The notes below the pieces were generated by a model. The model saw only the letters and a list, made by a program, of their open reading frames with translations. It ran no database searches and was not told where the DNA came from. Below are positions 35,697-44,976 of a stretch of DNA of 64,000 nucleotides, piece by piece. The position numbers and the translations under genes were made by a program. The first letter of the stretch is position 1, and every line of letters begins with the position of its first letter. This DNA is from Streptomyces marianii (GTDB lineage: Bacteria > Actinomycetota > Actinomycetes > Streptomycetales > Streptomycetaceae). The stretch lies in the NCBI RefSeq assembly GCF_005795905.1, contig NZ_VAWE01000001.1:2948501-3012500 (forward strand), written 5' to 3'.

Positions 35697-36647
35697 CTAT
35701 GCGGCCTGGCACCTCTGGTCGCTCTTCTTGCGTGCTTCGGTGATGCTCCGTTCGAACTCCTCCGGCGGCAGGCCGCCGGCCGCGCTGTGCCTGCGTCGCG
35801 GGTTGTAGAACCCGGTGATCCAGGTGGCGATCTTCAGGCGGGCCTCGGTGCGGGTGGCGAACCGGTGCCGGTGGATGTACTCGACCTTGATCAGCGAGTT
35901 GAACGACTCCGCGGCGGCGTTGTCCAGCGCCGACCCCACCCGCCCCATGGACTGCACCACGCCCAGGAGGTCACACAGGGTGTTGTACGCCTCTGACGTG
36001 TACTCACTTCCCCTGTCGCTGTGGAAGATCGTCCCGTCCCTTCGGCCACCGCGCGTCGCGGTGGCCATCTTCAACGACGCCCCGACCAAGGCCGCGTCAT
36101 GGTGCTCGCCCATGGCGTAGCCGAGGCAACGGCGCGAGAACGCGTCGATGACCGTGGCTAGATAGATCTTGCCTTCGCCGGTCTCGATCTCCGTCATATC
36201 GCCGTACCAGAGAACGTCCGGGGCCACCGCGTCGAAACGGCGATTCACCAGGTCAGGGGCAGCCTTCCGCTTGCCCTGCCGGGTCAGCGACCGCCGCCTG
36301 GGCGGCTTGCGGCCCTGCAGACCGAGCCCGGCCATGATCTCCGCGACCGTGTTCACCGACACCTGCCAGCCCTCCGCCCACAGATCCAAAGTGATCCTCG
36401 GCGAGCCGTAGGTGCCGCCGGACTCCGTGAAGAAGTGGATGATCCGCTCCTCCAGCCTCGCCCTCCTGACCACGCGTTCCGTCGGCTCGTCGGGGCGCCG
36501 GCGCCACTTGTAGAACCAAGCCTCGCTCACCCCGACCACCCGGCAGGACACCCGGTGCGGGACGCCATGCCCGACCCTCTGGCTACCGATGAAGGCGACC
36601 ACCGCCTCCGGAGCGTTCTCGGTCACTTCACCCAGAGGGCCATGCAT
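35697..36647 (-). CDS. IS3 orfB transposase (second element)
   Basis: A 316-aa integrase-fold transposase. The HTH_21 region (FFTESGGTYGSPRITLDLW) is followed by the rve domain with DDE residues: Asp in VLWYGDMTEIETGEGKIYLA, Asp in TIFHSDRGSEYTSEA, Glu in DNAAAESFNSLIKVEYI. The C-terminus NPRRRHSAAGGLPPEEFE is complete. It overlaps orfA by 25 nt in another frame, so expression of the full OrfAB protein would need frameshifting. It appears intact. Confidence 0.92.
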   Translation of the reverse strand: MHGPLGEVTENAPEAVVAFIGSQRVGHGVPHRVSCRVVGVSEAWFYKWRRRPDEPTERVVRRARLEERIIHFFTESGGTYGSPRITLDLWAEGWQVSVNTVAEIMAGLGLQGRKPPRRRSLTRQGKRKAAPDLVNRRFDAVAPDVLWYGDMTEIETGEGKIYLATVIDAFSRRCLGYAMGEHHDAALVGASLKMATATRGGRRDGTIFHSDRGSEYTSEAYNTLCDLLGVVQSMGRVGSALDNAAAESFNSLIKVEYIHRHRFATRTEARLKIATWITGFYNPRRRHSAAGGLPPEEFERSITEARKKSDQRCQAA

Positions 36648-36994
36648 CGCTTGAAGACATCACGCTCCATCTCCAGCTCCCGGATCCGCTTGCTCTTCTC
36701 CCCGATCTCCCGGCGCAGCCGCTCCAGCTCGGCCCGCTCGGCCTCCCGCACCCGACCGCCACCCCCACCGCCACTGGCGGCTGCCGGTTGTACGGGCCGG
36801 TCCGAGGACGTCGTCCCGTTGCGCCGCCACCGCGACACCCAGCTGTGCAGCGTGCCCGGGTTGATGCCGAGCTCCTCGGCGACCTCGCCGACCGGCCTCC
36901 CGGTCTCAACCACGATGCGCACCGCACCCTCACGGAACTCAGCGTCGTACGGCGGCTTCTTCTTGGACCCCATGAACCCCAACTTCCCCTGCAA
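36623..36994 (-). CDS. IS3 orfA (second element)
   Basis: A 123-aa protein: HTH_Tnp_1 domain (YDAEFREGAVRIVVETGRPV, GINPGTLHSWVSRWRRNG), a Gly-rich linker, then the zipper helix ERAELERLRREIGEKSKRIR ending VFKRCMALWVK. A second ATG (MGSKKKPPYD at 36973) may be the true start. It provides DNA binding for the OrfAB transposase. Confidence 0.88.
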   Translation of the reverse strand: MQGKLGFMGSKKKPPYDAEFREGAVRIVVETGRPVGEVAEELGINPGTLHSWVSRWRRNGTTSSDRPVQPAAASGGGGGGRVREAERAELERLRREIGEKSKRIRELEMERDVFKRCMALWVK

Positions 36995-37014
36995 TCACGG
37001 GCTCCACGCTACGA

Positions 37015-37307
37015 GGGGATGGTCACCTGCTCACGGAAGGTGTGGCGGCAGCCGCGCGTGGGACACACCAGGCGCCGCACCCGCACACGGACCACCACGC
37101 GTCCTCATCGACCGGCACGTCGGCCACCGTCAGCCAGTGATAGCCGTGCACGCGTTCCGACGAGGCCCCGCACACCGGGCAGACCGCAGTGTCCCGCGGA
37201 GTCCGTGCCCGCACCATGATCCCCTCGCCTTCGTCGACCACATCCTCGATGACCAGCGGGAACAGACCCGAGAACACCATCTGCACGAGCTCGTTGACAT
37301 CCTTCAC
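37015..37307 (-). pseudogene. ISL3-family transposase N-terminal fragment
   Basis: The frame MKDVNELVQMVFSGLFPLVI ... DTAVCPVCGASSERVHGYHW LTVADVPVD is the zinc-ribbon N-terminus of ISL3-type transposases. After VPVD the expected VVRVRVRRLVCPTRGCRHTF appears in a different frame, and the gene ends at the IS3 border. It is frameshifted and truncated. Confidence 0.75.
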
Positions 37308-37639
37308 ACGAGGGTCAACGACGCTCCGTCACCACCGAAAGTGAGACAGGGCCGTTAAATTGACACACTCGCCGTGGAACTCTCATGCAAGATCGAGGTT
37401 TGACGGTCATCCAGCCGCTCGCGCCCCGGTTGGCGCGCACGATGTTCAGCCTTCGGCGGCAGCGACTCGAACTGCCATAACGGTCAGTCACCGAGCGAGT
37501 CAGGGCATGTCGGTAATGACATGGCAAGCAAAACCCACTTCAGTAAGCGCCCCGAGGAGCCGTTGCAAATACCACTCGAAGTCGACCAGACTCGGCGGCG
37601 AGATTGTGACCTACGCCGCCGAGGACCATCACAAAACCG

Positions 37640-37747
37640 CAGGTCAGGCTCCTTCACCGGTTCCAGAATCGCCACGCACTCCACGTGATGCGCCATCGGG
37701 AACATGTCGACTTGCGCAGTCCTCGGAAAACACCAGGTCAGAGCCAC
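37640..37747 (-). pseudogene. C-terminal scrap of a TrmA/RumA-type RNA uracil methyltransferase
   Basis: The minus strand reads QVDMFPMAHHVECVAILEP, which matches the conserved terminal motif of RNA (uracil-5-)-methyltransferases (D-x-F-P-x-T-x-H-V-E-x-V). No catalytic Cys or SAM-binding region is present nearby. It is a stranded 3' end. Confidence 0.5.
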
Positions 37748-37822
37748 TTCCTTGGCTCATCGCCCTGCGTGCGCGCACCCAGAGCGTCAAGGCGGACAGC
37801 CCATGCTGCCTGCTCAAGCGCT

Positions 37823-37880
37823 TCCGGACATGCCACAGCCCTCCTGCCCTTAAGGGCAGGAGGGCTGTGGCATGTCCGGA
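37823..37880. repeat. 58-bp perfect palindrome
   Basis: The left arm 37823-37851 and the right arm 37852-37880 are exact complements (29 bp each) with no loop, centred on ccctt/aaggg. The arms include tccggacatgccacagccct. Such a perfect uninterrupted palindrome is unusual in chromosomal DNA. It could be a bidirectional terminator, a protein-binding site or the end of a transposon that uses hairpins. Confidence 0.9.
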
Positions 37881-37974
37881 GCTGAACAGACGTTGCGCCT
37901 CATCAGAGATCTCGACCTGTCACAACGAGGCCAGGCTCTGTCTCAACTGACCATGCCGAAGTTGTGCACGGCTC

Positions 37975-38358
37975 CTAAACGTCAGTTACTCGATGCCACG
38001 AGAATCCCTCGGAGTCTGCGCGGGAAGAACAGACCCCGAAGCCTTCGATGGTCACTTCAAGAGCGATGAGATCTCCCATCTCATCCAATCGCTCCTGAAC
38101 GGCAGTGACGCTCGCACCGTCCTTGCTCTCGAATACGACTCGCAAAGAGTGCTCTTCAGGCGGCCAGAAGTAGTCGGGCAGCGCATCGTCAGCGCGACTG
38201 TCGATCCGGAGGGTCCAGTCAGTCCAGTCTGTGACGATGAAGCGCTCTCCGGAGGCGGTCGCAACCTGTAGACCTACGACTTCCATACCTTCGAAGACAA
38301 CCTCAGCTACGCGGGTCACCTGCTTTTCGGCGAGGACATCACTGACGCCCATCGTCAC
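37975..38358 (-). CDS. Candidate immunity protein for the RHS toxin
   Basis: A 127-aa acidic protein of no recognised family. It is rich in beta strands (VTRVAEVVFEGMEVVGLQVA, RFIVTDWTDWTLRIDSRADD) and contains WPPEEHSLRVVFES. The gene begins 25 bp after the stop of the RHS gene on the same strand, the position in which RHS/CDI-type loci place the cognate immunity gene. The role is inferred from position, size and acidity. Several in-frame ATGs lie close together at 38352-38358. Confidence 0.6.
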   Translation of the reverse strand: MTMGVSDVLAEKQVTRVAEVVFEGMEVVGLQVATASGERFIVTDWTDWTLRIDSRADDALPDYFWPPEEHSLRVVFESKDGASVTAVQERLDEMGDLIALEVTIEGFGVCSSRADSEGFSWHRVTDV

Positions 38359-38382
38359 ACTTCCACCTTTCGACCCGTGAGG

Positions 38383-41300
38383 TCAGTACTTCTTCGTGGC
38401 ATCTTCATACCACTTTTTGGTGCCGTCCACCGGGAACATGGAGACGAACTCCCCATCGCCCTTGGTGATCAGAATATCGTTGCCCTGCTTGTAGAACCAG
38501 TAGTCGTCAGCCCCGCCCTGGCCGACCCGGTATGCTCCTTGCTTCACCTCGTCAGGGGCCGCACGCACTTCAGTTATGCGTTCTCCATACCACTGACGAC
38601 CTGCAGCATCTCCGGGGTGTTTGCCGTAGTCAGTCGCATGCTTTCCCCATTTCTTCCCTAGTTGCTTGCCCTCAGCTCCATAAAGGGCCGGACCCGGAAC
38701 AGGCACCGCCGCCTTCGGCGCGTCCGGTTTGGAGCCACCCTTGATGGCCTTCTTGATGATGTTCTTCAGAAGGCCGAATGCACCCGCGAACCAGGATGCC
38801 GTCTCTGCGGCGTTCGCAGTGTCCTTGTACTGCTCTGATCCTACTTCTACGCCGGCGTCCTTGACCTCCTCGCGGTATTTCTCTTGAACGCCGCAGTCTG
38901 CGCCGAACCAGCACCATGGCTCGGTTGCGTATTCGATCGCATCCAAGGTTCCGGTGAGAAAGTCCCCGAACCCTCCGGCGGTGTCCTTGGCTGTCTGCCC
39001 AAGTGACTCGGGGTTTGCCGGTTCGGTGTTGCAGCCAGGCTTGTAGGCGGGGTATGGGGAGCTGCAGTTCGACCCACTACCGCTGCTGCTGACGCTTCCG
39101 GTACCGCGGGCCTGGATTCCGGAGCGTGATGAAGTCCTGGAAGCTCGGGTGCTGGACTGCTGCCGGTGGTAGGTGTGGACGACGGCCGCTACGTAGCGGA
39201 CGACTGCGACGACCAGGCTGGCGAGACCGAAGAAGAACTTGCCGTCCGGGTCGGCGAAGGTGACCGGGTTGTTGTTGCTGTAGGCGTAGCCGTTGATCTG
39301 TTGCGGATCTTTCAGGTCCGCGATCGGGTCGGCGCTGATGAAGCGACCGGTCGTCGGGTCGTACTCGCGTGCGCCGAGGTGGGTGAGGCCTGTGGGGTCC
39401 TGCGTTCCGCCCACGAAGCCTTTGTCGCCGGTCCACTGCGCGGGCTGAGTACCGCGTGTCTCGCCGAACGGCTGCATGTGTCGGCGGCTGACCGCCTGGG
39501 TCGCCGCGTCGATCTGTACGGTCGCCGTGCCGTTGTGGTCGGCGCTCATCCAGATCAGTGACTGTGGGGTGCGCAGCGCGACGACCTGGCCGCTGTGGGC
39601 GTAGTACCGGGTCGCTTCGACCTTGCCTGTCGCCTTGTCGTGCCGGAGTTCGGTCTCTCCGAGGTACAGCGTGGTGCCTGTGGCGTCACGCCGGATGAGC
39701 CGGTTGCCGCTGGCGTCGTTAAGGAACGACGTCTCGGACTTGTCGGCTTCCGTCACCTTGGCGAGGTTGTTCTCCGGGCCCCAGTCGAGCTGCTGGGTCT
39801 TGCCCCCGATGGTGCGTGTCCTGGTGTTGCCGGACGCGTCGTAGGTGTAGCTCGTGTTCGGCCGCGCCGAGTCCGCCGGGCTGGTGGTGGTCGAAGCCAG
39901 CAGGTGGGGACGGAGCTTGCCGTCAGAGGTTTGGTCGTACCTGTACGTCGTGGTCGCCGCGCTACCCGTGGCGAGGTGGTCGATAACCGTCTCGCGGTTG
40001 CCGGCGCTGTCGTACGTGTACGACTTCCAATACGGCGCGATGCCTCCTACGCCAGCCGCGCTCGGCGTGGTGGCGCAGTCCGTCTTCGCACTCCACGCGC
40101 TCTTCAGGCGCCGGTGGCCGTCGTAGGTGAAGCACTGTTTGTCCCCGGCAACGGTGGAGCGGTCGTCGATCTCGACCGGGTTACCAGCGGTGTCATAGCG
40201 GTAGTACGTGTCCGCGTCCGTGCCGCTGTTGGTCTCCGACACGACCGTCTGCCGCGCCAGCCGCCTGGTGCCGTCCTCGTACGAGCTGTTGATCTCCGTC
40301 CACTTGGCGGTGGAGGAGACACCCAGCGTGAGGCGGATACGCTCACCGGCTGGCAGGTAGTCCGTACTCCGGACGATGCCGGTCAGTCCCTGCAGCGTGG
40401 TGGGCAGACGCTGGGAGTTGTACCCGTAGGTGAGCACCTCCTGGGCGAGCCCACCCATAGCCGGAATAGTTCGCTTCTGTGGAGTACCGTCCAGATTGTA
40501 GGCGTTGGTGATGGTGTACGTGCCCGTACCGGCCACCGCACCCTCACTGGTGCTGATGGTGTACTGCTCCTTCAGCACGCGGTAAAGCGGGTCGTACGCG
40601 GCGTTGGTGGTCGCGTAGACCTTGCCGCTCTTGCCGCCCTCGTACCGGATGGCGGAGGTGGGCTGACCGAGTGCGATGGTGTCGTAGGACCAGCGCGCCA
40701 GGTACTTGGAGTCGTCGATCGTCGGTACGCCGTTGACGACCGGGATTCGACCTGAGAGTCGGCCGGTCGGGCGTCCGAGCACGTCGTAGGTGTGGCTGAG
40801 GATGCTGCCTCTGGCGTCTTCGGTGACGCTGATCTGGTCGAGGTGGTTGTACTCCTTCCTGGAGGCCCCGGCGTCAGGGTCGGTGGCACTCGTCTGGCGG
40901 CCCAGGAAGTCGTAGTCGTATCCCCAGACGTTGCCGTCGGTGTCCTGCACCTTGGTCAACTGGTCGGCGCGGCCGTAGGAGTAGGTGAGGCGGGTGTAGG
41001 CACCCGTGGCCTTGCGGCCGTCGTACTCCCTCTTCTCTGCCAGTCGGCCCCGGCTGTCGACCTCCTCGCGCACGGCGCTCGCACCGGCCGGGGGTTCGAC
41101 CGTCGTCGCGTTGCCCTCGTACGTCGTGGTGGTGCGGGAGTGCTCCTTCTCCTGGGCCAGGGTGATCTCCACCGTGGGACGGCCGGCACCGTCGTAGATC
41201 TTGCGGGTCCCGGCGGGAGAGGCGGTCAGCAGTGTGGCGAGTTGACCGGAAGGAGCGGTGGTGTCGATGTAGTCCACAGAGGACTCGACCTCGAGGCCGC

Positions 41301-44300
41301 GGGTGTCGTACCTGGTCTCCGCGACGACGCGGCCACCGCCGACCGCCGCAGGTGCCTGGGTCTGACGTGGCCTGAGCAGTGCGTCGTAGATGGCGTACGA
41401 GGTCTGGTATGTGGTGCCGTCGTTGTTGAGCGACTTGGTGGCCACCCAGGACGCGGCGCCCTTCTGGATCCTGTACTCGAGCTTTCGGTTCGGCGTCTGC
41501 TGGCCGGCACGGCTGCGGTCCGGCAGCCAGACGTCGGTCAGACGGCCGAGTGCGTCGTAGGCACTCTCGGTGCGCTTGCCGTTGGGGTCGATGCTGACCG
41601 TGTTCGAACCCCAGTCGGGCGCTATCTGCGTCGTCACCGTGTGACCGAGGGCATTGACCTCCTTCTTCCCGGTCAGCGGGCCACCGGCAGCCGGCGTGTA
41701 CTCAATGTGGTTGGTGCGCGTCCCGTCGGTGTCCCACTGGTCGACGAGGCGGCCGAGGGCGTCGTACTGCGCCGTCGCAACGGTCTGCAACTGGGCGATG
41801 CCACTGTCGTAGCCCGTGACGCGCTGCTGGGCGGTGACGTTGCCCTTGCTGGGGGCCACGCCCCAGGCCTGGCCGTCGTACGACGTGCGGACGTCGGAGA
41901 TGACGTGGGTTGTCTTGGGGTCACCGGTGCGGTTAGGCGTCACACCGCAGCCGACCGAGACCTTCTCGACGCGCTTCACCGCCGTGAGCAGCCAGGCTGC
42001 GGTGTTCTTGGCGTACTCGGTGCGGGTGCAGTCCTTCTCCCCGCCACCTTCGGTCTCCACGGTCAGCGGCTGACCGCTGTCCGTGTCATAGGTGGTCGTA
42101 GCGGTCGAGGTGATCTCCCCGCCGCCGGTGACAGGGGTGCGCTTGACCTCCTTGGCCGTACGCGTCATGTAGGCGCGCACGGTGCCATGGGAGTGGGTGG
42201 CCGTGGCGGTGTTCCTCGACCACGGCGTGATGATCGTGCCGGAGATCTCGGCGCCGGCGGTGCCGTTGTACGTGATCTGCTCGCGTACCTGGCCGGCGTA
42301 CTGCTCCTCGTCGTTGACGGCCGTGCCCTTGGAGTCGGTAAGCGTCTCCGTGCGGGTGGTGCCGTCAAGTTGCTTGTCGCCGTGCATGCCCCGATAGAAC
42401 AGGGAGGTCGACTTGGAGCGAACGCCCGCCGCCTCACCGGTGGTGGTGGTGACGTTCTCGTAGCCGCGCCAGATGCCCCACGTACGGTACTTGGCCGGGG
42501 TGATGGGCGACTGGTCGTCGTACGCCCAGGCGCCACCGCCGCTGTAGGTGTAGTCGGTCTGCTTCAGCGGTGCGCCGCCGGTCGGGTCCGACTCGGTGAC
42601 CTGGGTGACGACGTACTTGTGGAACCAGTCCGTGCGGGGTTGCGGGTTGGTGCCGGGAGTGGGGTTGGAGGGCGGGATCCACTTGACGGGGTAGCAGCGC
42701 TTTGTGTTCTTGTCGAGCGCGGCCGGGATGTTGGTGTCGGCGACGCATTCAGGGTCGGAGTAGTTGATCGTGAGGACGGACCCGGTCTCCGAGGTGACGG
42801 TGCGGACCCGCCACTTGATGAACGGTGCGACATCGTCACCGATCTTGTCGACGCGGTTGTGCATCTGGACGCCGGAGAACGTCACGGCGGGCAGGCTGAT
42901 CGGGGTACCGGACCTACCGGTGTGCTGAATCGACTTCAGCCAGAGGCCCGCGTTCGAACCGTCACCGGGGTCCGGGAAGGACTGGTCCAGTGTCCAGTGG
43001 TTGACATCCCGGTAGTCCGTGTCCGCGCCGGTGCCGGAGCCCTTGTACACCTGAGTGGTCACGCCGGTGAGGCGCTTACGGGAGAAGAACGACGGGGCCG
43101 ACTGGTCGGTGCAGACGGTGTCCTTCTTGCAGATCTGGTCGTACGGCACGTCCGGCCAGGCGTTGCGGTTCGTCTCGCCCAGCGTGGTGCAGGTCTCCCC
43201 GCCGCTGACCGGAACACAGCGCTCGGCGACGGTGAACTTCACCCGGGCTGCCGCAGGCTGGGTGGTGGAGAAGATCATGTCGGAGCGCTGGCCGTAGTCG
43301 ACGCGCTTGAGGTGACCGCCGCGGACGTACTCGACACCGTTGCCTGTGGTGCCGTTCTTGGCGTAGTAGTTCAGCTCCTTGTCATACCAGTACGTCATGA
43401 CGTTGCCGTGTGGATCGACGACGTAGTCGAGATTCCAACGCCAAGCCTGCGTCTTCGCTCGGGCCGAGAAGCTGCTTCCGGCGTCGTAGCCGGGCTCGCC
43501 GGAATCATCGCCGAAGACCGGTACCGTCCACACCGAATTCGTCTCGGCCTTGCCGGTGGCCCAGCCGGGCAGCCGGTTTCTACCGAAGACGTACTGGGTG
43601 CCATCGGTAGTGGTGACGGTCCAGTGCTCACCGTCGTCGTCCCCGTTGACCGCGCCGGTACTCCGGACGACACGCTCGCCGTCGTCACCCTGGAGACGCC
43701 AGGTGTTCTTGGCCTTGTCGAGCAGGACCAGAGTGCTCGACTTGCCGTTCAGGACGATGGAGGCGTTGTCCTCCTTCCAGCAACGGTCGTGCTTGCCGTC
43801 CTGGCCGTCGTCGTCGCACGAGCCGTAGGCGCGCTCGATGTAGGAGGTCGGCAGGTCAAAGCCCTCACCGACCCAGGACGGCTGGGCGCTCGTGGACGAG
43901 GTGCGGCCGTCGACGCTCTGCGCCGAGTAGCCGATCGCCACCGAGGGCGTAGGCCCGGCGGGGGCGGGCACGACGTCCATCGGGTAAGACCACGTGAAGT
44001 CGCCATTGGAGCCGCCACCGCTCCAGGTCGCCGACGGCGCCAGCGGGGTGGCCTCGTACGTGCCCTGGTCCGAGGAGGAGCCGGCCGAAGCCGCGAGCAC
44101 CGTGAACGCGCCCGCGCTGCGCATCTGAGAGGTCGGCTTCGGCGTGGTCACCTGGGCGGTGACGGTTTGGTCCGCCGTGTCGTTCGAGGACGGGATGGGC
44201 GTGGTGGTGCGGCAGGCTGCCTTCTCCGGGGTGGTGAGGGCACATGCCGGAAGCTGGACCAGGCGCAGCCGGGAGGCCCAGTTGCCGCTGTAGGCGTGGG

Positions 44301-44889
44301 CGAAACCGCTGTAGTCCAGCGCGACAGACAGCGCGGACGGGTCGGTCTCGCCGTCCACGCGGCGCACGGTGAGGACAACGCCCTCAAATCCGAGTTCGGC
44401 GGTCCTGGCACGGTCGAGAACCCGGACTTCGGCCTTGGCAGGTGCCGACTTCGGTACGCGATTCGCCACGGCTGCTCGTGACGCTGGGTTCTTGCCCGCC
44501 TTGGCGGGCAGCGGCTGTCCCAGGCTGACAGGCAGACCGCCAGCCCTGGCCTCGGCATTCGGCTTTGCCGGGACAGCAGCGCTCGCGGCACCGGGCGTGG
44601 GCCACTGGACCTTGCGGGCGGCCTCTTCCCGGGTCTTCTCCGCCGCCTGCCTCGTCGGATCGGAGAGCTGCTTCAGCTTGGCCTTGAACCGTTCCGCCCT
44701 GCCGAATTCGGCCTTTTCCAGGGTGCTGGAGTCCCGCTCGAAGCTCTGTGCGGGTGCCGCCCCGAGTAGTGTGGTGAGGATGGCCGTGGTCACCGGAAGG
44801 GCGACGGCCGCTGTGCGGCGGCGGCTCGCCCTGTTCCATGACCAAGAGGGCAGCACTGGTCTGGTGCTGGACAAAGGGATTCTCCGCAT
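38383..44889 (-). CDS. RHS-repeat polymorphic toxin
   Basis: A 2168-aa exported RHS/YD-repeat protein. A Sec-like signal (AAVALPVTTAILTTLLGAA) is followed by about 250 residues of variable sequence. The long YD-repeat shell (many GxxxxxYDxxGR-type units, for example YDALGRLVDQWD, YDYDFLGRQTSATDPD) leads to the RHS core end GRFISADPIADLKD and YAYSNNNPVTFADPDGK. The about 340 residues after the core are a variable module with a helical linker and a small tip containing HATDYG, WYGERI and DYWFYKQGNDILIT, which looks like a BECR-type RNase. That is a guess from pattern. The start at 44889 is chosen because an upstream GTG lies inside a hairpin. Confidence 0.88.
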   Translation of the reverse strand: MRRIPLSSTRPVLPSWSWNRASRRRTAAVALPVTTAILTTLLGAAPAQSFERDSSTLEKAEFGRAERFKAKLKQLSDPTRQAAEKTREEAARKVQWPTPGAASAAVPAKPNAEARAGGLPVSLGQPLPAKAGKNPASRAAVANRVPKSAPAKAEVRVLDRARTAELGFEGVVLTVRRVDGETDPSALSVALDYSGFAHAYSGNWASRLRLVQLPACALTTPEKAACRTTTPIPSSNDTADQTVTAQVTTPKPTSQMRSAGAFTVLAASAGSSSDQGTYEATPLAPSATWSGGGSNGDFTWSYPMDVVPAPAGPTPSVAIGYSAQSVDGRTSSTSAQPSWVGEGFDLPTSYIERAYGSCDDDGQDGKHDRCWKEDNASIVLNGKSSTLVLLDKAKNTWRLQGDDGERVVRSTGAVNGDDDGEHWTVTTTDGTQYVFGRNRLPGWATGKAETNSVWTVPVFGDDSGEPGYDAGSSFSARAKTQAWRWNLDYVVDPHGNVMTYWYDKELNYYAKNGTTGNGVEYVRGGHLKRVDYGQRSDMIFSTTQPAAARVKFTVAERCVPVSGGETCTTLGETNRNAWPDVPYDQICKKDTVCTDQSAPSFFSRKRLTGVTTQVYKGSGTGADTDYRDVNHWTLDQSFPDPGDGSNAGLWLKSIQHTGRSGTPISLPAVTFSGVQMHNRVDKIGDDVAPFIKWRVRTVTSETGSVLTINYSDPECVADTNIPAALDKNTKRCYPVKWIPPSNPTPGTNPQPRTDWFHKYVVTQVTESDPTGGAPLKQTDYTYSGGGAWAYDDQSPITPAKYRTWGIWRGYENVTTTTGEAAGVRSKSTSLFYRGMHGDKQLDGTTRTETLTDSKGTAVNDEEQYAGQVREQITYNGTAGAEISGTIITPWSRNTATATHSHGTVRAYMTRTAKEVKRTPVTGGGEITSTATTTYDTDSGQPLTVETEGGGEKDCTRTEYAKNTAAWLLTAVKRVEKVSVGCGVTPNRTGDPKTTHVISDVRTSYDGQAWGVAPSKGNVTAQQRVTGYDSGIAQLQTVATAQYDALGRLVDQWDTDGTRTNHIEYTPAAGGPLTGKKEVNALGHTVTTQIAPDWGSNTVSIDPNGKRTESAYDALGRLTDVWLPDRSRAGQQTPNRKLEYRIQKGAASWVATKSLNNDGTTYQTSYAIYDALLRPRQTQAPAAVGGGRVVAETRYDTRGLEVESSVDYIDTTAPSGQLATLLTASPAGTRKIYDGAGRPTVEITLAQEKEHSRTTTTYEGNATTVEPPAGASAVREEVDSRGRLAEKREYDGRKATGAYTRLTYSYGRADQLTKVQDTDGNVWGYDYDFLGRQTSATDPDAGASRKEYNHLDQISVTEDARGSILSHTYDVLGRPTGRLSGRIPVVNGVPTIDDSKYLARWSYDTIALGQPTSAIRYEGGKSGKVYATTNAAYDPLYRVLKEQYTISTSEGAVAGTGTYTITNAYNLDGTPQKRTIPAMGGLAQEVLTYGYNSQRLPTTLQGLTGIVRSTDYLPAGERIRLTLGVSSTAKWTEINSSYEDGTRRLARQTVVSETNSGTDADTYYRYDTAGNPVEIDDRSTVAGDKQCFTYDGHRRLKSAWSAKTDCATTPSAAGVGGIAPYWKSYTYDSAGNRETVIDHLATGSAATTTYRYDQTSDGKLRPHLLASTTTSPADSARPNTSYTYDASGNTRTRTIGGKTQQLDWGPENNLAKVTEADKSETSFLNDASGNRLIRRDATGTTLYLGETELRHDKATGKVEATRYYAHSGQVVALRTPQSLIWMSADHNGTATVQIDAATQAVSRRHMQPFGETRGTQPAQWTGDKGFVGGTQDPTGLTHLGAREYDPTTGRFISADPIADLKDPQQINGYAYSNNNPVTFADPDGKFFFGLASLVVAVVRYVAAVVHTYHRQQSSTRASRTSSRSGIQARGTGSVSSSGSGSNCSSPYPAYKPGCNTEPANPESLGQTAKDTAGGFGDFLTGTLDAIEYATEPWCWFGADCGVQEKYREEVKDAGVEVGSEQYKDTANAAETASWFAGAFGLLKNIIKKAIKGGSKPDAPKAAVPVPGPALYGAEGKQLGKKWGKHATDYGKHPGDAAGRQWYGERITEVRAAPDEVKQGAYRVGQGGADDYWFYKQGNDILITKGDGEFVSMFPVDGTKKWYEDATKKY

Positions 44890-44898
44890 CCTTGACCG

Positions 44899-44934
44899 GG
44901 TGGTGTGCCGGGCCGGAGGGTCCGGCACACCACC
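44899..44934 (-). terminator. 13-bp hairpin between the LamG gene and the RHS gene
   Basis: The arms ggtggtgtgccgg and ccggcacaccacc are exact complements with a 10-nt loop. It lies 43 bp after the LamG gene stop and 10 bp before the RHS start. It can act as an attenuator, or as a partial terminator that lowers toxin expression relative to the upstream gene. Confidence 0.7.
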
Positions 44935-44976
44935 GCGTGAGATGTGATTGGTGTGTGAGATGTCTCGGCGGGCGGA

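Larger units (their letters stand above)
35682..37014. mobile_element. Second IS3-family element
   Basis: OrfA (36623-36994) and orfB (35697-36647) on the minus strand define the element. Short, weak inverted ends (tcgtag at 35682 and ctacga at 37009) set approximate borders. It has displaced the toxin gene on its left and an ISL3-type transposase on its right. Confidence 0.7.
37308..37974. other. Debris region with methyltransferase fragment and palindrome
   Basis: No intact gene is visible. Apart from the two items listed separately there are short transposase-like scraps (for example the frame reading CQFNGPVSLS near 37345). This looks like the residue of several insertions and deletions. 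Confidence 0.5.

Noticed and set aside
40792..44481. A very long open frame (over 1200 codons) on the plus strand opposite the RHS gene
   Set aside because: High-GC coding sequence gives long stop-free frames on the opposite strand. The amino-acid composition is Arg/Val/Gly/Leu-skewed, and the RHS protein on the other strand has clear domains.
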